In this document: one piece after another, positions 39,786 to 49,751 of the stretch
Numbering within the stretch: the stretch's first letter is position 1
Layout: each line of letters begins with the position of its first letter
DNA from: an uncultured Lachnospiraceae bacterium
GTDB taxonomy: Bacteria; Bacillota; Clostridia; Lachnospirales; Lachnospiraceae
Assembly (NCBI GenBank): GCA_947173945.1
Contig: CAMWGV010000007.1
Coordinates: 1 to 64,000, forward strand
Length of the DNA stretch: 64,000 nucleotides
Direction of reading: 5' to 3'
Notes under the pieces: model-generated
What the model was told of the DNA's origin: nothing
Databases searched by the model: none
What the model saw: only the letters and a program-made list of their open reading frames with translations
Position numbers and translations under genes: made by a program

Positions 39786-39846
39786 TTGTCCGCCTCCTTT
39801 CTCTTTGAACGTCAGCTCATTCAAATCAACCAAAACCCGTAAGATA

Positions 39847-41025
39847 TTAATGATGGAATAAGCGAATACCCGTAAAGCACATTACCATATCATATTTATC
39901 ACACGTCTCGATAACATTGTCGTCACGTATGGAACCACCTGGTTGTGCTATATATTTTACTCCACTCTTTGCTGCTCTTTCTATATTGTCGCCAAATGGG
40001 AAAAATGCATCTGAGCCAAGAGCAACATCCTGCATTTTGTCAAGCCACGCACGTTTCTCCTCTCTCGTAAACACATCTGGTTTTTCCGTAAAGAATTTTT
40101 CCCATGTGCCATCTGCAAGAACATCCATGTAATCGTCACTCATATACACATCGATTGTATTATCCCTGTCTGCACGTCCAATGCCCTCCTTAAACGGAAG
40201 ATTCAGCACCTTTGGTGACTGACGTAAAAACCAGTTATCAGCTTTCTGACCTGCAAGTCTTGTACAGTGAATTCTTGACTGCTGCCCTGCACCGATACCT
40301 ATAGCCTGACCTCCCTTTGCATAGCACACGGAATTTGACTGTGTGTACTTAAGGGTAATCATTGCAATTGCAAGGTCAATTCTTGCCTGCTCGGTCATGT
40401 CTTTGTTTTTTGTCACAATATTTGCAAAGAGTTCATCATTTATAACAAGCTCATTTCTTCCCTGCTCAAACGTGACACCAAATACATCCTTCGTTTCCAC
40501 TGCGGCAGGAACATATGCCTCATCTATTTTAATAACACAGTAGTTTCCCTTTTTCTTTGCAGCAAGTATGCTTAATGCCTCCGGCTCATAGCCCGGAGCA
40601 ATAACGCCATCAGACACCTCTCTCTTTATAAGCTTTGCTGTTGCCACATCACAAATATCGGAAAGGGAAATAAAATCTCCGAAAGAAGACATTCTGTCTG
40701 CACCTCTTGCTCTTGCATATGCATTTGCAAGGGGAGACAGTTCACCCATGTCATCCACCCAGTAAATTTTCTTCTCAATCTCCGTAAGGGGAAGTCCCAC
40801 TGCCGCACCTGCAGGAGACACATGCTTAAAAGATGTAGCCGCTGGAAGTCCCGTGGCCTTTTTTAGTTCCCTGACTAACTGCCATCCATTAAAAGCATCC
40901 AACAAATTTATATAGCCCGGTTTTCCGTTTAATATCTCAATAGGGAGCTGTCCGCCTTCCTTCATATAAACTCTCGATGGCTTCTGATTTGGATTACATC
41001 CATACTTTAATTCTATTTCGTTCAT
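39847..41025 (-). CDS. AICAR transformylase (PurH-like, no cyclohydrolase domain)
   Basis: ELKYGCNPNQKPSRVYM; ATSFKHVSPAGAAVG; GAGQQSRIHCTRLAGQKAD. Confidence 0.88.
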   Translation of the reverse strand: MNEIELKYGCNPNQKPSRVYMKEGGQLPIEILNGKPGYINLLDAFNGWQLVRELKKATGLPAATSFKHVSPAGAAVGLPLTEIEKKIYWVDDMGELSPLANAYARARGADRMSSFGDFISLSDICDVATAKLIKREVSDGVIAPGYEPEALSILAAKKKGNYCVIKIDEAYVPAAVETKDVFGVTFEQGRNELVINDELFANIVTKNKDMTEQARIDLAIAMITLKYTQSNSVCYAKGGQAIGIGAGQQSRIHCTRLAGQKADNWFLRQSPKVLNLPFKEGIGRADRDNTIDVYMSDDYMDVLADGTWEKFFTEKPDVFTREEKRAWLDKMQDVALGSDAFFPFGDNIERAAKSGVKYIAQPGGSIRDDNVIETCDKYDMVMCFTGIRLFHH

Positions 41026-41042
41026 TTTATTTCCTTCCTCTA

Positions 41043-41756
41043 TTATACGTTCTTATTTATTATTTTTGACTCATAAGTTCCATCTTCGATATTTATGTAC
41101 CTTACAAATAATGATACCTTATTGTCGTTATCCAGATTATTCCATACCGTATCAGCAAACTCATTCATATCATTTGGTATATCCACGAGTACAGGTTCTC
41201 CCTCAAAGCTAGGAAGTGGATTTCCGTCTCCCATGTATGTATGTATAAAATGTCCTTCTCCTGCCACAGGTTTAGAATATGCATAGGTGTATCTGTTACA
41301 TGCATCCGGATTTCCGTTGTTGCTCTTTAATATGGACATTGCATAATTGTACTCTCCGTTATCCAGATGAAGAATTCCTGAGATTCTAGGAGTATAGTTT
41401 GGCGCATCCGGCTCAAATTCCCTTGTCCTGAGTGCCTGCTCAAATGTAAACTGCTTATCCATAAGTTCATATATCGTATCTGTCTGGTCACCATTTGTAA
41501 CAATTGTCTTGTTGCCAAGTACTCTGACCGGTGCATATATAATAAGACTTGGATCCTCAAGCTTTGATGGGTCAAATGCCTCTGTCCTGATGCCCTCCCC
41601 TGATTCCACAAATACACGGTTTCTGCTGTTGGCACTTCTTCCCATAATAAAGTATGCTATAGCCGCCTTTTTTCCATCTGGAGTTCTTCCAATAACGATG
41701 CCTCGTCCCGGATAAGATGTAGCACTAAGCTCCGATGCCAAAGATTTTATTTTCAT
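41043..41756 (-). CDS. IMP cyclohydrolase, PurO-like
   Basis: YPGRGIVIGRTPDGKKAAIAYFIMGRSANSRNRVF; start at MKIKSLAS with SD AGGAGG. Confidence 0.85.
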   Translation of the reverse strand: MKIKSLASELSATSYPGRGIVIGRTPDGKKAAIAYFIMGRSANSRNRVFVESGEGIRTEAFDPSKLEDPSLIIYAPVRVLGNKTIVTNGDQTDTIYELMDKQFTFEQALRTREFEPDAPNYTPRISGILHLDNGEYNYAMSILKSNNGNPDACNRYTYAYSKPVAGEGHFIHTYMGDGNPLPSFEGEPVLVDIPNDMNEFADTVWNNLDNDNKVSLFVRYINIEDGTYESKIINKNV

Positions 41757-41948
41757 AATAGTCCTCCTAAAAGTATTAGTACAATAAACCACTTTTATTT
41801 TATTATAAGCTCCATCTTTATGCAAGAATAATTGTGCAGTTGTTTCATTTTTATCACAATATACCGCTTGTAAAAATGTGTGTCATTTTATATAATTGTT
41901 CAGGAAACAATTTCAAAACCCTTGTATCAGAAAGGCAATATTTATATT

Positions 41949-43061
41949 ATGAGCAGAGATAAATATTTAACAGAGTTTGGAAGCTATCTTTTGATTTTGC
42001 CACAGGAGCGAAAGACCAAAATTTTAGATTTTTACAGTGAGTACACAGCCCGTCTTGAAGCTGACGGCGAAGACCTTATTGCCAAGCTGGGGACACCAAA
42101 GGAGCTTGCTGAAAACCTGTTGGATTTAGAGCTTAATCAAGGTAGCTCCGCGAATTATGAATTTCCTAAAAAAAATAGAAAAAAACATTCATTTAAACCC
42201 TTTATTATAACATTAATCATTTTATGTTCTCTCGTTGCCGTTGTTATAACTGGATTTTTTATTTTCGTAAAAATTTCAGGACGTACGATTTATTGGGACA
42301 AAACCCAAAAGCATCTTGTTTTAGGTGACTCGGCAACGCATTACACGCTGGAAAAAACAAAGATTGACAGTTTTAGCAGTATTGATATCGATGTACAATA
42401 TGCTAACGTAAATTTTGTTGCGGCTGATGATTACTATATCGAATATGATATTACCGCAGATTCTTCGGAGCCTTATTTTATACACAACGATACACTTACC
42501 TTTAACGACAGCAGTCGCACATATTTTCACATAAATATTGGTTTGAATCATAATACAAATGATAAACATAAAGAGTATGTAACTATTTATTATCCGGAAG
42601 GTGCGGATTTCAAAATGCTTAAGGCAGATCTTGATATGGGAAGCATAGAAATAACCGGCGCCAATATAAAAGAATTGGATCTCGACCTTGATATGGGTAG
42701 TCTTGCCATTGATAACTGCAATATAAAAAGCATATCTTCATCTTTGGACATGGGCAGTATAACTATTATGGACTGCATCATAAATACTGCCGATTTTGAC
42801 CTTGATATGGGCAATCTTGACATCACTGACACTGCAATATATGACGGTATGGAAGCCGATTTAGATATGGGCAGTGCTGACTTAAAGCTCATGTCAAAAG
42901 GTCAAAACCGCGAAGCAATTGATTACGGCTTTGACCTTTCCTGTGACATGGGAGACGTATCATTAAATAGTGATGATAAGGGTAGAGACTACCATCAAAA
43001 AGGGGTCTCAAAAATTGAGATTTCCTGTGACATGGGCAGTATCAGTATATATACCGATTAA
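41949..43061 (+). CDS. DUF1700/DUF4097-like membrane protein with repeated DMGS beta-strand motifs
   Basis: N-terminal KYLTEFGSYLLILPQERKTKILDFYSEYTARL; TM helix; repeated LDMGS(I/L)xI motif. Confidence 0.75.
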   Translation: MSRDKYLTEFGSYLLILPQERKTKILDFYSEYTARLEADGEDLIAKLGTPKELAENLLDLELNQGSSANYEFPKKNRKKHSFKPFIITLIILCSLVAVVITGFFIFVKISGRTIYWDKTQKHLVLGDSATHYTLEKTKIDSFSSIDIDVQYANVNFVAADDYYIEYDITADSSEPYFIHNDTLTFNDSSRTYFHINIGLNHNTNDKHKEYVTIYYPEGADFKMLKADLDMGSIEITGANIKELDLDLDMGSLAIDNCNIKSISSSLDMGSITIMDCIINTADFDLDMGNLDITDTAIYDGMEADLDMGSADLKLMSKGQNREAIDYGFDLSCDMGDVSLNSDDKGRDYHQKGVSKIEISCDMGSISIYTD

Positions 43062-43091
43062 CCTCAAACCCACTACACCTTAGCTTGCATC

Positions 43092-44996
43092 CTAGAAGCT
43101 TACCTTTACGATAAACTCATTTTCTGTAGAGGTCAGCTTCATGGTATAGCCGTGTAAATCAAATATATTTTTTGCTATTGTAAGTCCGATTCCGCTGCCC
43201 GACTTGTTGCTTCTGCTTGAATCTCCCTTAACAAAAGGTTTCAGCAAGTCTGATGCATCCATATCTTTATTTTCCAAAGCTTTGCAGTTATTCTTTATAA
43301 TCAGATGATTCTTTTCACACTCTATGCTGATTGTCGTTTTATCGATAGCAAATTTCACCGCATTGGATATCAGATTATCGATTGCCTGTGTAATAAGCTG
43401 TCTGTCTGCATTAATCTTAATGTCACCCTGAACATCCACATTAAGCCCCTTTGCGTCAATTGTCATTGTGTATTTACGGATTATTTCATCTACAAGTGTT
43501 TCAAGCTCAAGTGCCTCCTTATTAAGTTTAATTTCTCTTGTTTCTGTTTTGGAGAGCTCTAGAATATGTTCTATAATATCGTTCATGTACAATACATTTT
43601 GGGCAATTGCATCAGCATAATAATCTCTTTTATCCGTGTGAACATTATCCTTAAGATTTTCAGCATACCCTGAAATTGCCATCAAAGGACTTTTGAGGTC
43701 ATGTGCCATTGCATCTGTAATGCTTTGTCTGTAACGCTCCGTATCAAGCTGTACCTTTACACGAAGCCATCTTAACCATGATATAAACAGGGCAAGTGCA
43801 GTCATTACAAATCCAATTACCCAATACACTTTAATGCAGGTTTTCATGTGACGGGCATAGAAATCATAGTAACCTTCTGTAATAACAGTATATTCTTTTC
43901 CCAAACTTTCCCAACGTATCGTGGGAATTCTAACCATATCTATCACTAACTTTGTTCTATTATCATCCTCTATATAGCCAATCCCACTCTCAATACCGGT
44001 TGTACCATTTCTATGTTTAACTACCCTGCAATAGCCAGTCTGTTGGTCAGCCCTGCTGCCTTCCTTGGTCCCCCCTGTATAAAGCGTATAAAAATGCTGC
44101 GGATACTCATACTCAGCTGAATATCTTTTTTCTTTCTCTTCTCCTTTGACTATGTGTGTCCAACCGCTTACGTTGTCAGGAGTAAGGTCATAGGTCTTTA
44201 TTGTATCAAGTATCCTAAAATTATCTTTATTTGTACGTGCTTCCCAAACAACTCCCGGTCTGAATTCGCTTCCCTTTATATAATAATCATCCATTCCCCA
44301 TATCCAGTGTGACGATTTCGAGTAAACAAAATCTATATATCTATCCGGAAGTCGTTCTATTATTCTTTGGATGTGAAAACCTTCCGCATCCTTTTGTGTA
44401 ATTTTATCTGCCAAATCACCGAATATTTCCGCTGGACAACTATGATATGTGGTAATTTTATCGGTATAGTTCATACCGTTATACTCATCCAGCACCATAA
44501 TAAATTCCTTGCGAGAGTCACATACAACATCAGGTGCATGCGGTTTTTCCCCGTTTTCTCTTGGTGTTATATCGTACATTGTAGCAGAAAAGTCATACAA
44601 GTCCGAATAATTACCATTAAGCATAGCTGCCTTCATTATGTTACGGAATATAGCCAGTTTTTCCTCATCACCCAAGTCACCTTTTTGTGTCTCTATATAC
44701 GCTATCGCTGTATTGGCACTATTTGCAATTCCCTTTACCCACAGTTCATATTCTTTTCTGGCTGCTTCATGTGCACTTCTTTCAACAACCTTAGTCCCTG
44801 TCGCACACACCAATGCACCTATAACAAGAAACACCAGCCATCTCTTCAAAAACAGTGTTATAAATGTTTCGTGCTTTGATAAGTATTTTCTTCTTCTCTT
44901 TTCCTGTCTCAAAAATTTTCTTCTTCTGCGAGCTTTTTTCCTTTGCTTGGCATTTTCTCTTTTTGCTTCCATGTCAGGCAAAATTGTAAATTTCAT
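43092..44996 (-). CDS. Sensor histidine kinase
   Basis: DAMAHDLKSPLMAISGYAENL; GSGIGLTIAKNIF; start at MKFTILPD. Confidence 0.88.
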   Translation of the reverse strand: MKFTILPDMEAKRENAKQRKKARRRRKFLRQEKRRRKYLSKHETFITLFLKRWLVFLVIGALVCATGTKVVERSAHEAARKEYELWVKGIANSANTAIAYIETQKGDLGDEEKLAIFRNIMKAAMLNGNYSDLYDFSATMYDITPRENGEKPHAPDVVCDSRKEFIMVLDEYNGMNYTDKITTYHSCPAEIFGDLADKITQKDAEGFHIQRIIERLPDRYIDFVYSKSSHWIWGMDDYYIKGSEFRPGVVWEARTNKDNFRILDTIKTYDLTPDNVSGWTHIVKGEEKEKRYSAEYEYPQHFYTLYTGGTKEGSRADQQTGYCRVVKHRNGTTGIESGIGYIEDDNRTKLVIDMVRIPTIRWESLGKEYTVITEGYYDFYARHMKTCIKVYWVIGFVMTALALFISWLRWLRVKVQLDTERYRQSITDAMAHDLKSPLMAISGYAENLKDNVHTDKRDYYADAIAQNVLYMNDIIEHILELSKTETREIKLNKEALELETLVDEIIRKYTMTIDAKGLNVDVQGDIKINADRQLITQAIDNLISNAVKFAIDKTTISIECEKNHLIIKNNCKALENKDMDASDLLKPFVKGDSSRSNKSGSGIGLTIAKNIFDLHGYTMKLTSTENEFIVKVSF

Positions 44997-45127
44997 AGAC
45001 ACATCCCCCTTTTCACTTTGTTCTGTACTTACAGTATAAACACAGTGTATATCCTCCTTGTGTCCATTTAAAACAAATATTGTCATTCCATAATTTCCAT
45101 TCTTTTTATATGTGAAAGCTTTAATTT

Positions 45128-46396
45128 TTACAATGGAAAGCTTACGGTAAATCTTGTGCCTATATCGGGACGGGACAAAACATCTATCGTGCCATCGTGA
45201 GCGTCAATAATCCATTTTGCTATAGAAAGACCCAGTCCTGAGCCTCCCGTTTCACTATTCCGTGCTTCATCCGAACGGAAGAATCTCTCAAAAATATGAA
45301 CAACGTCAGCGGAATTCATTCCCACTCCATCATCCTGAACAATATAGCTCAAGACATTTTCAGCTTTTTTAACCCCTAAGCTGACGCAGCTTCCCTTCTC
45401 GGAATACTTTGCTGCATTCTGAACAAAAATACGCACAGATTGTTTTATCATTGCCATGTCACCTGACATTTTAAGTGTGTCACCAAAATCCTGTTCACCA
45501 TCGGAGACCTCATGATCCATAACCGAAAGCTTATACTCATGCTTATTATCTATCATGCAGGACTCCTCCCACACCTCTTTCATAACCTCACTCAAATCAA
45601 ACTCTGAAACATGCAGCGAGTTTCTTCCACTGTCCCCTCTGGCAAGGAACAACAATTGCTCTATCAGCTCTTTCATGTGCTCTGACTCATTTTTCAATGC
45701 CTCAATGGATTCAGTTAAAACCTCCTCATCATCCTTGCCCCAGCGGTCAAGCATATTTACATATCCCTGAATAACAGAAATAGGTGTACGCAATTCATGG
45801 GATGCATCCGATACAAACCTTGCCTGCTGCCGTTCACTTTCCTTCATTTTCAGCAGCAGATTATTCAGTGCAATTTCTATGCTCTGCAAATCTTTATCAC
45901 CGGTAGATATATGCACATCAGGTGAATCTGCATGTGCATTTGCAATAGCCTGTTCGAGACTTTCAAACTTGGACGTATCATATGCGGCATAGCTGATCTG
46001 TTGTGCAGCAACTGCAAGGTCATTTAAAGGTCTCATCTGCTTTCTTATAATCCGGGTGTTAAACAATGCAAAAAAAAGGTGTATGCCCTCCATTGTAAGA
46101 AGTATATACGCTGGAATCCTAAGCTGTTCTGCATAGTCAAAAATACTCCACCGAAGCGTTGTTTTATCAGCAAGCGTTATTACATATTCAATGTCTCCGG
46201 AACTCTTTTCTTTTTGAATCTCTCTATGAAAAACGTTTTTATCTTTTGGAATACTCTCTTCTGCGTCATAGAAAAAAAAGCCTGTGGCAATGCAGACAAG
46301 CAGCAGATTTACTGCAAGCACATCCCCCAGACGTTTAAGCCAGAATGCCATATTAATTTTTCGGGCAATTGAGGTCATCTTCTTATTTTCATTCAT
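45128..46396 (-). CDS. Sensor histidine kinase
   Basis: FVSDASHELRTPISVIQGYVNML; GGSGLGLSIAKWI. Confidence 0.92.
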   Translation of the reverse strand: MNENKKMTSIARKINMAFWLKRLGDVLAVNLLLVCIATGFFFYDAEESIPKDKNVFHREIQKEKSSGDIEYVITLADKTTLRWSIFDYAEQLRIPAYILLTMEGIHLFFALFNTRIIRKQMRPLNDLAVAAQQISYAAYDTSKFESLEQAIANAHADSPDVHISTGDKDLQSIEIALNNLLLKMKESERQQARFVSDASHELRTPISVIQGYVNMLDRWGKDDEEVLTESIEALKNESEHMKELIEQLLFLARGDSGRNSLHVSEFDLSEVMKEVWEESCMIDNKHEYKLSVMDHEVSDGEQDFGDTLKMSGDMAMIKQSVRIFVQNAAKYSEKGSCVSLGVKKAENVLSYIVQDDGVGMNSADVVHIFERFFRSDEARNSETGGSGLGLSIAKWIIDAHDGTIDVLSRPDIGTRFTVSFPL

Positions 46397-46398
46397 AA

Positions 46399-47079
46399 TT
46401 AATTTTCCCTTATAACATATCCTACACCACGAACCGTAGTTATAAGCTTTAAACCGAATCTGTCATCTATTTTGGTTCTTATATATCTTACATATACGTC
46501 AATTATATTTGTTTCACCGACATAATCATATCCACAGACAGTGTTCATCAGTTTCTCCCTGTCCATAACTATATTTTTATTTTTCATCAGAACATAAAGC
46601 AGCTCAAATTCCCTGTGAGTAAGCTCTACCGGCTCGCCATTTACAGTCACCTCATGTCTGTCCTCGTCGAGTATTACACCATTTATCTCCATACGATTTG
46701 TTGCCGCCTGCAGGGTGCCACCATGTTTTTTCAGTGCCACCCTTATACGTGCAAGCAGTTCCTCTATGGCAAATGGTTTTGTAATATAATCATCTGCACC
46801 TGCATCGAGTCCTGATACTTTATCCATAACCGCATCTCTTGCGGTGAGCATTATAACCGGTGTGTCCTTTCTTTGGCGTAACCTTCTTAAAACCTCTAAA
46901 CCATTTAGCTGCGGCAACATAACATCTAAAAGTATAAGGTCAAAATCCTGTTCGAGAGCCATGTCAAGTCCAATTCTGCCATCCGCAGCCTTAACCACCT
47001 CATTACCCTCATGTTTAAGCTCCAGCTCCACAAATCTGGCTATTTTTGCTTCATCCTCTACGATAAGTATCCTTGCCAA
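46399..47079 (-). CDS. OmpR/PhoB-family response regulator
   Basis: LILLDVMLPQLNGLEVLRRLR; C-terminal winged helix TTVRGVGYVIR. Confidence 0.93.
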   Translation of the reverse strand: MARILIVEDEAKIARFVELELKHEGNEVVKAADGRIGLDMALEQDFDLILLDVMLPQLNGLEVLRRLRQRKDTPVIMLTARDAVMDKVSGLDAGADDYITKPFAIEELLARIRVALKKHGGTLQAATNRMEINGVILDEDRHEVTVNGEPVELTHREFELLYVLMKNKNIVMDREKLMNTVCGYDYVGETNIIDVYVRYIRTKIDDRFGLKLITTVRGVGYVIREN

Positions 47080-47081
47080 TT

Positions 47082-47630
47082 TTAGTCCTCCTGCTTATTT
47101 GTTAAATCGTTCTTTAAATCCATACATGCATCAGATGCCTTGCTGCACATTTCATTTATATCAACAGATGTTGACTCAAAGCCGATAAATGAATACCTGC
47201 AATCACAAAACATTCCTACTATAAGTAATATTGCGGTTACCGGTAATAAAAATATAAGTGCACACACAAGTACAATTACAGGCATCTTAAATACATTTTC
47301 GTCATTTCTGTCTACGACAAATGTAGTATCGCAGCCCTTCTTAACAATCTTTTTAAACCAGTTAAAAAACTTTGCACACACATCTCCAAATGTGCTTTTT
47401 TTGCATGCGCTTTCATATGTCTCCTGTGCTTTGTCAAACTCAGATGAATTAACAATACGTCCGTCTGTTTTAAAGCTATTCATATCAGGTGCAGGCACCT
47501 TGCCAAGCTTTTCTAAATAAACCATGGCATCAAGCATGTCATATCCTGTTGCCTCAAGTGCCTCCTTTGCTTCCTGATAGGAAACTCCTGTCTTCTCTCT
47601 GATTTTTTCAACCTTTTCAAAATTATCCAT
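47082..47630 (-). CDS. UBA/DUF4342-like membrane protein
   Basis: FEKVEKIREKTGVSYQEAKEALEATGYDMLDAMVYLEKLG; TM segment VIVLVCALIFLLPVTAILLIVGMF. Confidence 0.75.
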   Translation of the reverse strand: MDNFEKVEKIREKTGVSYQEAKEALEATGYDMLDAMVYLEKLGKVPAPDMNSFKTDGRIVNSSEFDKAQETYESACKKSTFGDVCAKFFNWFKKIVKKGCDTTFVVDRNDENVFKMPVIVLVCALIFLLPVTAILLIVGMFCDCRYSFIGFESTSVDINEMCSKASDACMDLKNDLTNKQED

Positions 47631-47841
47631 GTTACATACATCCTTTCTAATTTTAATCATTAACATTTGTGTTCCTTATGGTGTTTATAATACTCTGCAA
47701 GTATTAATCTAAAATGTTAGTTAGATTAAAATTAGATTAAAAATTTAATTTTCAAAAGTCTTTATTATACTAGCATTTTTATGTGATTTTGTCACTAGCT
47801 TGTCACTTGTAAATATTCTAACTGTAGCGTTACTGAAAAAT

Positions 47842-47895
47842 AAAAAAGGGTATGCCACAGGGGCTATATATCCCCTATACGGCATACCCTTTTTA
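47842..47895. terminator. Strong bidirectional terminator
   Basis: AAAAAGGGTATGCC-aca-GGGG ... CCCC-tata-CGGCATACCCTTTTT. Confidence 0.85.
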
Positions 47896-47901
47896 TTTTA
47901 A

Positions 47902-49407
47902 TTAATTTTCTGAAGTCTCATACGGCTTAAACATTTCTGCAACCTTTTCCTTATCCGGCTTTGGAGTAATAAAACTTACAACAGGAACAATGATAAGTCC
48001 TGCAATCATTGCAAATGCTCCACAGTTAATTGGTGATTGGAGAAGTGTTGGGAATGAAGCCCTGAAAAGCATATTTGCAATCATAATTCCCGAACCGAAT
48101 ATAAAGTTTACGATAACGGAAATCTTTGTAACACCCTTCCAATACAGGCTGTAAATGAACGGTGCAAGGAATGCTCCTGCAAGAGCTCCCCATGAAACGC
48201 CCATAAGCTGTGCGATAAACGTAACGTTATTCTTGTACTGAATCACGGCAATAATTGCTGATATGGCAATAAATACAACGATAAATGCCCTCATTACAAG
48301 CACCTGCTTTTTCTCCTCAAGGTTCTTGACAATTGCTCCCTTTATAAGGTCGATTGTAAGCGTTGAGCTTGAGGCAAGTACAAGTGATGAAAGGGTTGAC
48401 ATTGAAGCTGAAAGTACAAGCACAACTACCACAGCAATAAGGAATGGTGAAAGCTTTTCTATCATTGCAGGAATAATTGCATCAAAGCCAACAGAAGCAA
48501 CATCTATGTCATAAAGACGTCCAAATCCGCCTAAGAAATAACATCCTCCTGCAACAACGAACGCAAAAAATGTTGAGATAACCGTTCCCTTTTCTACTGC
48601 CTTTTCATCCTTTATTGCGTAGAATTTCTGCACCATCTGAGGAAGTCCCCATGTACCAAGCGAAGTAAGTATAACTACACAAAGCAGGCTAAATGGGTCA
48701 GGTCCAAAGAAGGAGGCAAATACACCCGGTGTTTCGGATACGGCTGCATCATTAACCTGTGCAAGGCTCTTTAACGACTCTAAAAATCCGCCGTTTGAGC
48801 TAAGTACTGACGCAATGACAGCAACAATTCCTATGAGCATAATCATACCCTGAATAAAGTCATTTATGGCGGTTGCCATATAGCCGCCGGCTATAACATA
48901 TATACCCGTAAGCACTGCCATTACAACAATACATACCGTATAGTCAAGATTAAACGCCATACCGAAAAGTCTTGAAAGACCATTGTAAAGCGATGCAGTA
49001 TATGGAATAAGGAAAATAAACACAATAATGGAAGCTACAACCTTAAGCATTGTGGAATCAAATCTTGTTCCAAAAAACTCAGGCATTGTTTTACTGTCAA
49101 GCTTCTGTGTCATAATTCTCGTTCTTCTTGCGAGTACAGCCCATGCAAGAAGCGAGCCTATAAATGCATTTCCTATACCTATCCATGTGGAAGCAATACC
49201 GAACTTCCAACCAAACTGTCCTGCATATCCGACAAATATTACGGCTGAAAAATATGATGTTCCGTAAGCAAATGCCGTAAGCCAGGGACCTACGCTTCTT
49301 CCTCCAAGAACAAAGCCGTTTACATCTGTTGCGTGTTTTCTACAGTAAATGCCTACCGCAATCATAACTGAGAAAAACACAATTAGCATTAATACTTTTA
49401 CTACCAT
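47902..49407 (-). CDS. Sodium:solute symporter (SSS/PutP-like)
   Basis: 13-14 TM architecture; GGRSVGPWLTAFAYGTSYFSAVIFVGYAGQFG; SMSTLSSLVLASSS; start MVVKVL with SD. Confidence 0.9.
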   Translation of the reverse strand: MVVKVLMLIVFFSVMIAVGIYCRKHATDVNGFVLGGRSVGPWLTAFAYGTSYFSAVIFVGYAGQFGWKFGIASTWIGIGNAFIGSLLAWAVLARRTRIMTQKLDSKTMPEFFGTRFDSTMLKVVASIIVFIFLIPYTASLYNGLSRLFGMAFNLDYTVCIVVMAVLTGIYVIAGGYMATAINDFIQGMIMLIGIVAVIASVLSSNGGFLESLKSLAQVNDAAVSETPGVFASFFGPDPFSLLCVVILTSLGTWGLPQMVQKFYAIKDEKAVEKGTVISTFFAFVVAGGCYFLGGFGRLYDIDVASVGFDAIIPAMIEKLSPFLIAVVVVLVLSASMSTLSSLVLASSSTLTIDLIKGAIVKNLEEKKQVLVMRAFIVVFIAISAIIAVIQYKNNVTFIAQLMGVSWGALAGAFLAPFIYSLYWKGVTKISVIVNFIFGSGIMIANMLFRASFPTLLQSPINCGAFAMIAGLIIVPVVSFITPKPDKEKVAEMFKPYETSEN

Positions 49408-49583
49408 TTCTCTCCTCTTTCCGCAGGTTTTCCTGCAATTATGTTCTATATAATGACATGCCATTTATAAATTTTGCCATGTCAATTTATATACGTTTTA
49501 AATGTTTCACTTTACACCGCTACGGTTTAACGCGTTAAAGCAAGGTGTGCATAGTTCCCTCTTGTTGTAACTGTATATCACAA

Positions 49584-49741
49584 GGCTGTTGCACTAAGAA
49601 TATTTATATCATAATATAAAAAAATCGTTTGAAGACGTCGGTACTTAGGTGACGTACTTTGGCACCTTAGTACCGTTACGTCGGAGACGAGCGAAAGCGT
49701 ATTTTCGTTATTATGATATAAATATTCTTAATGATAACAGT
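49584..49741. repeat. Composite palindrome: GGCTGTTGCACTAAGAATATTTATATCATAATA arms with junction module B/A' at the apex
   Basis: Arms AAGAATATTTATATCATAATA / TATTATGATATAAATATTCTT (21 bp perfect); core CGTTTGAAGACGTCGGTACTTAGGTG...CACCTTAGTACCGTTACGTCGGAGACGAGCGAAAGCG at 49626-49699. Confidence 0.88.
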
Positions 49742-49751
49742 CTCACATATA

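Noticed and set aside
42600-43061. CRISPR-like or tandem DNA repeat in the DMGS region
   Set aside because: Repetition is at the protein level with degenerate codons, not an array of identical repeats and spacers.
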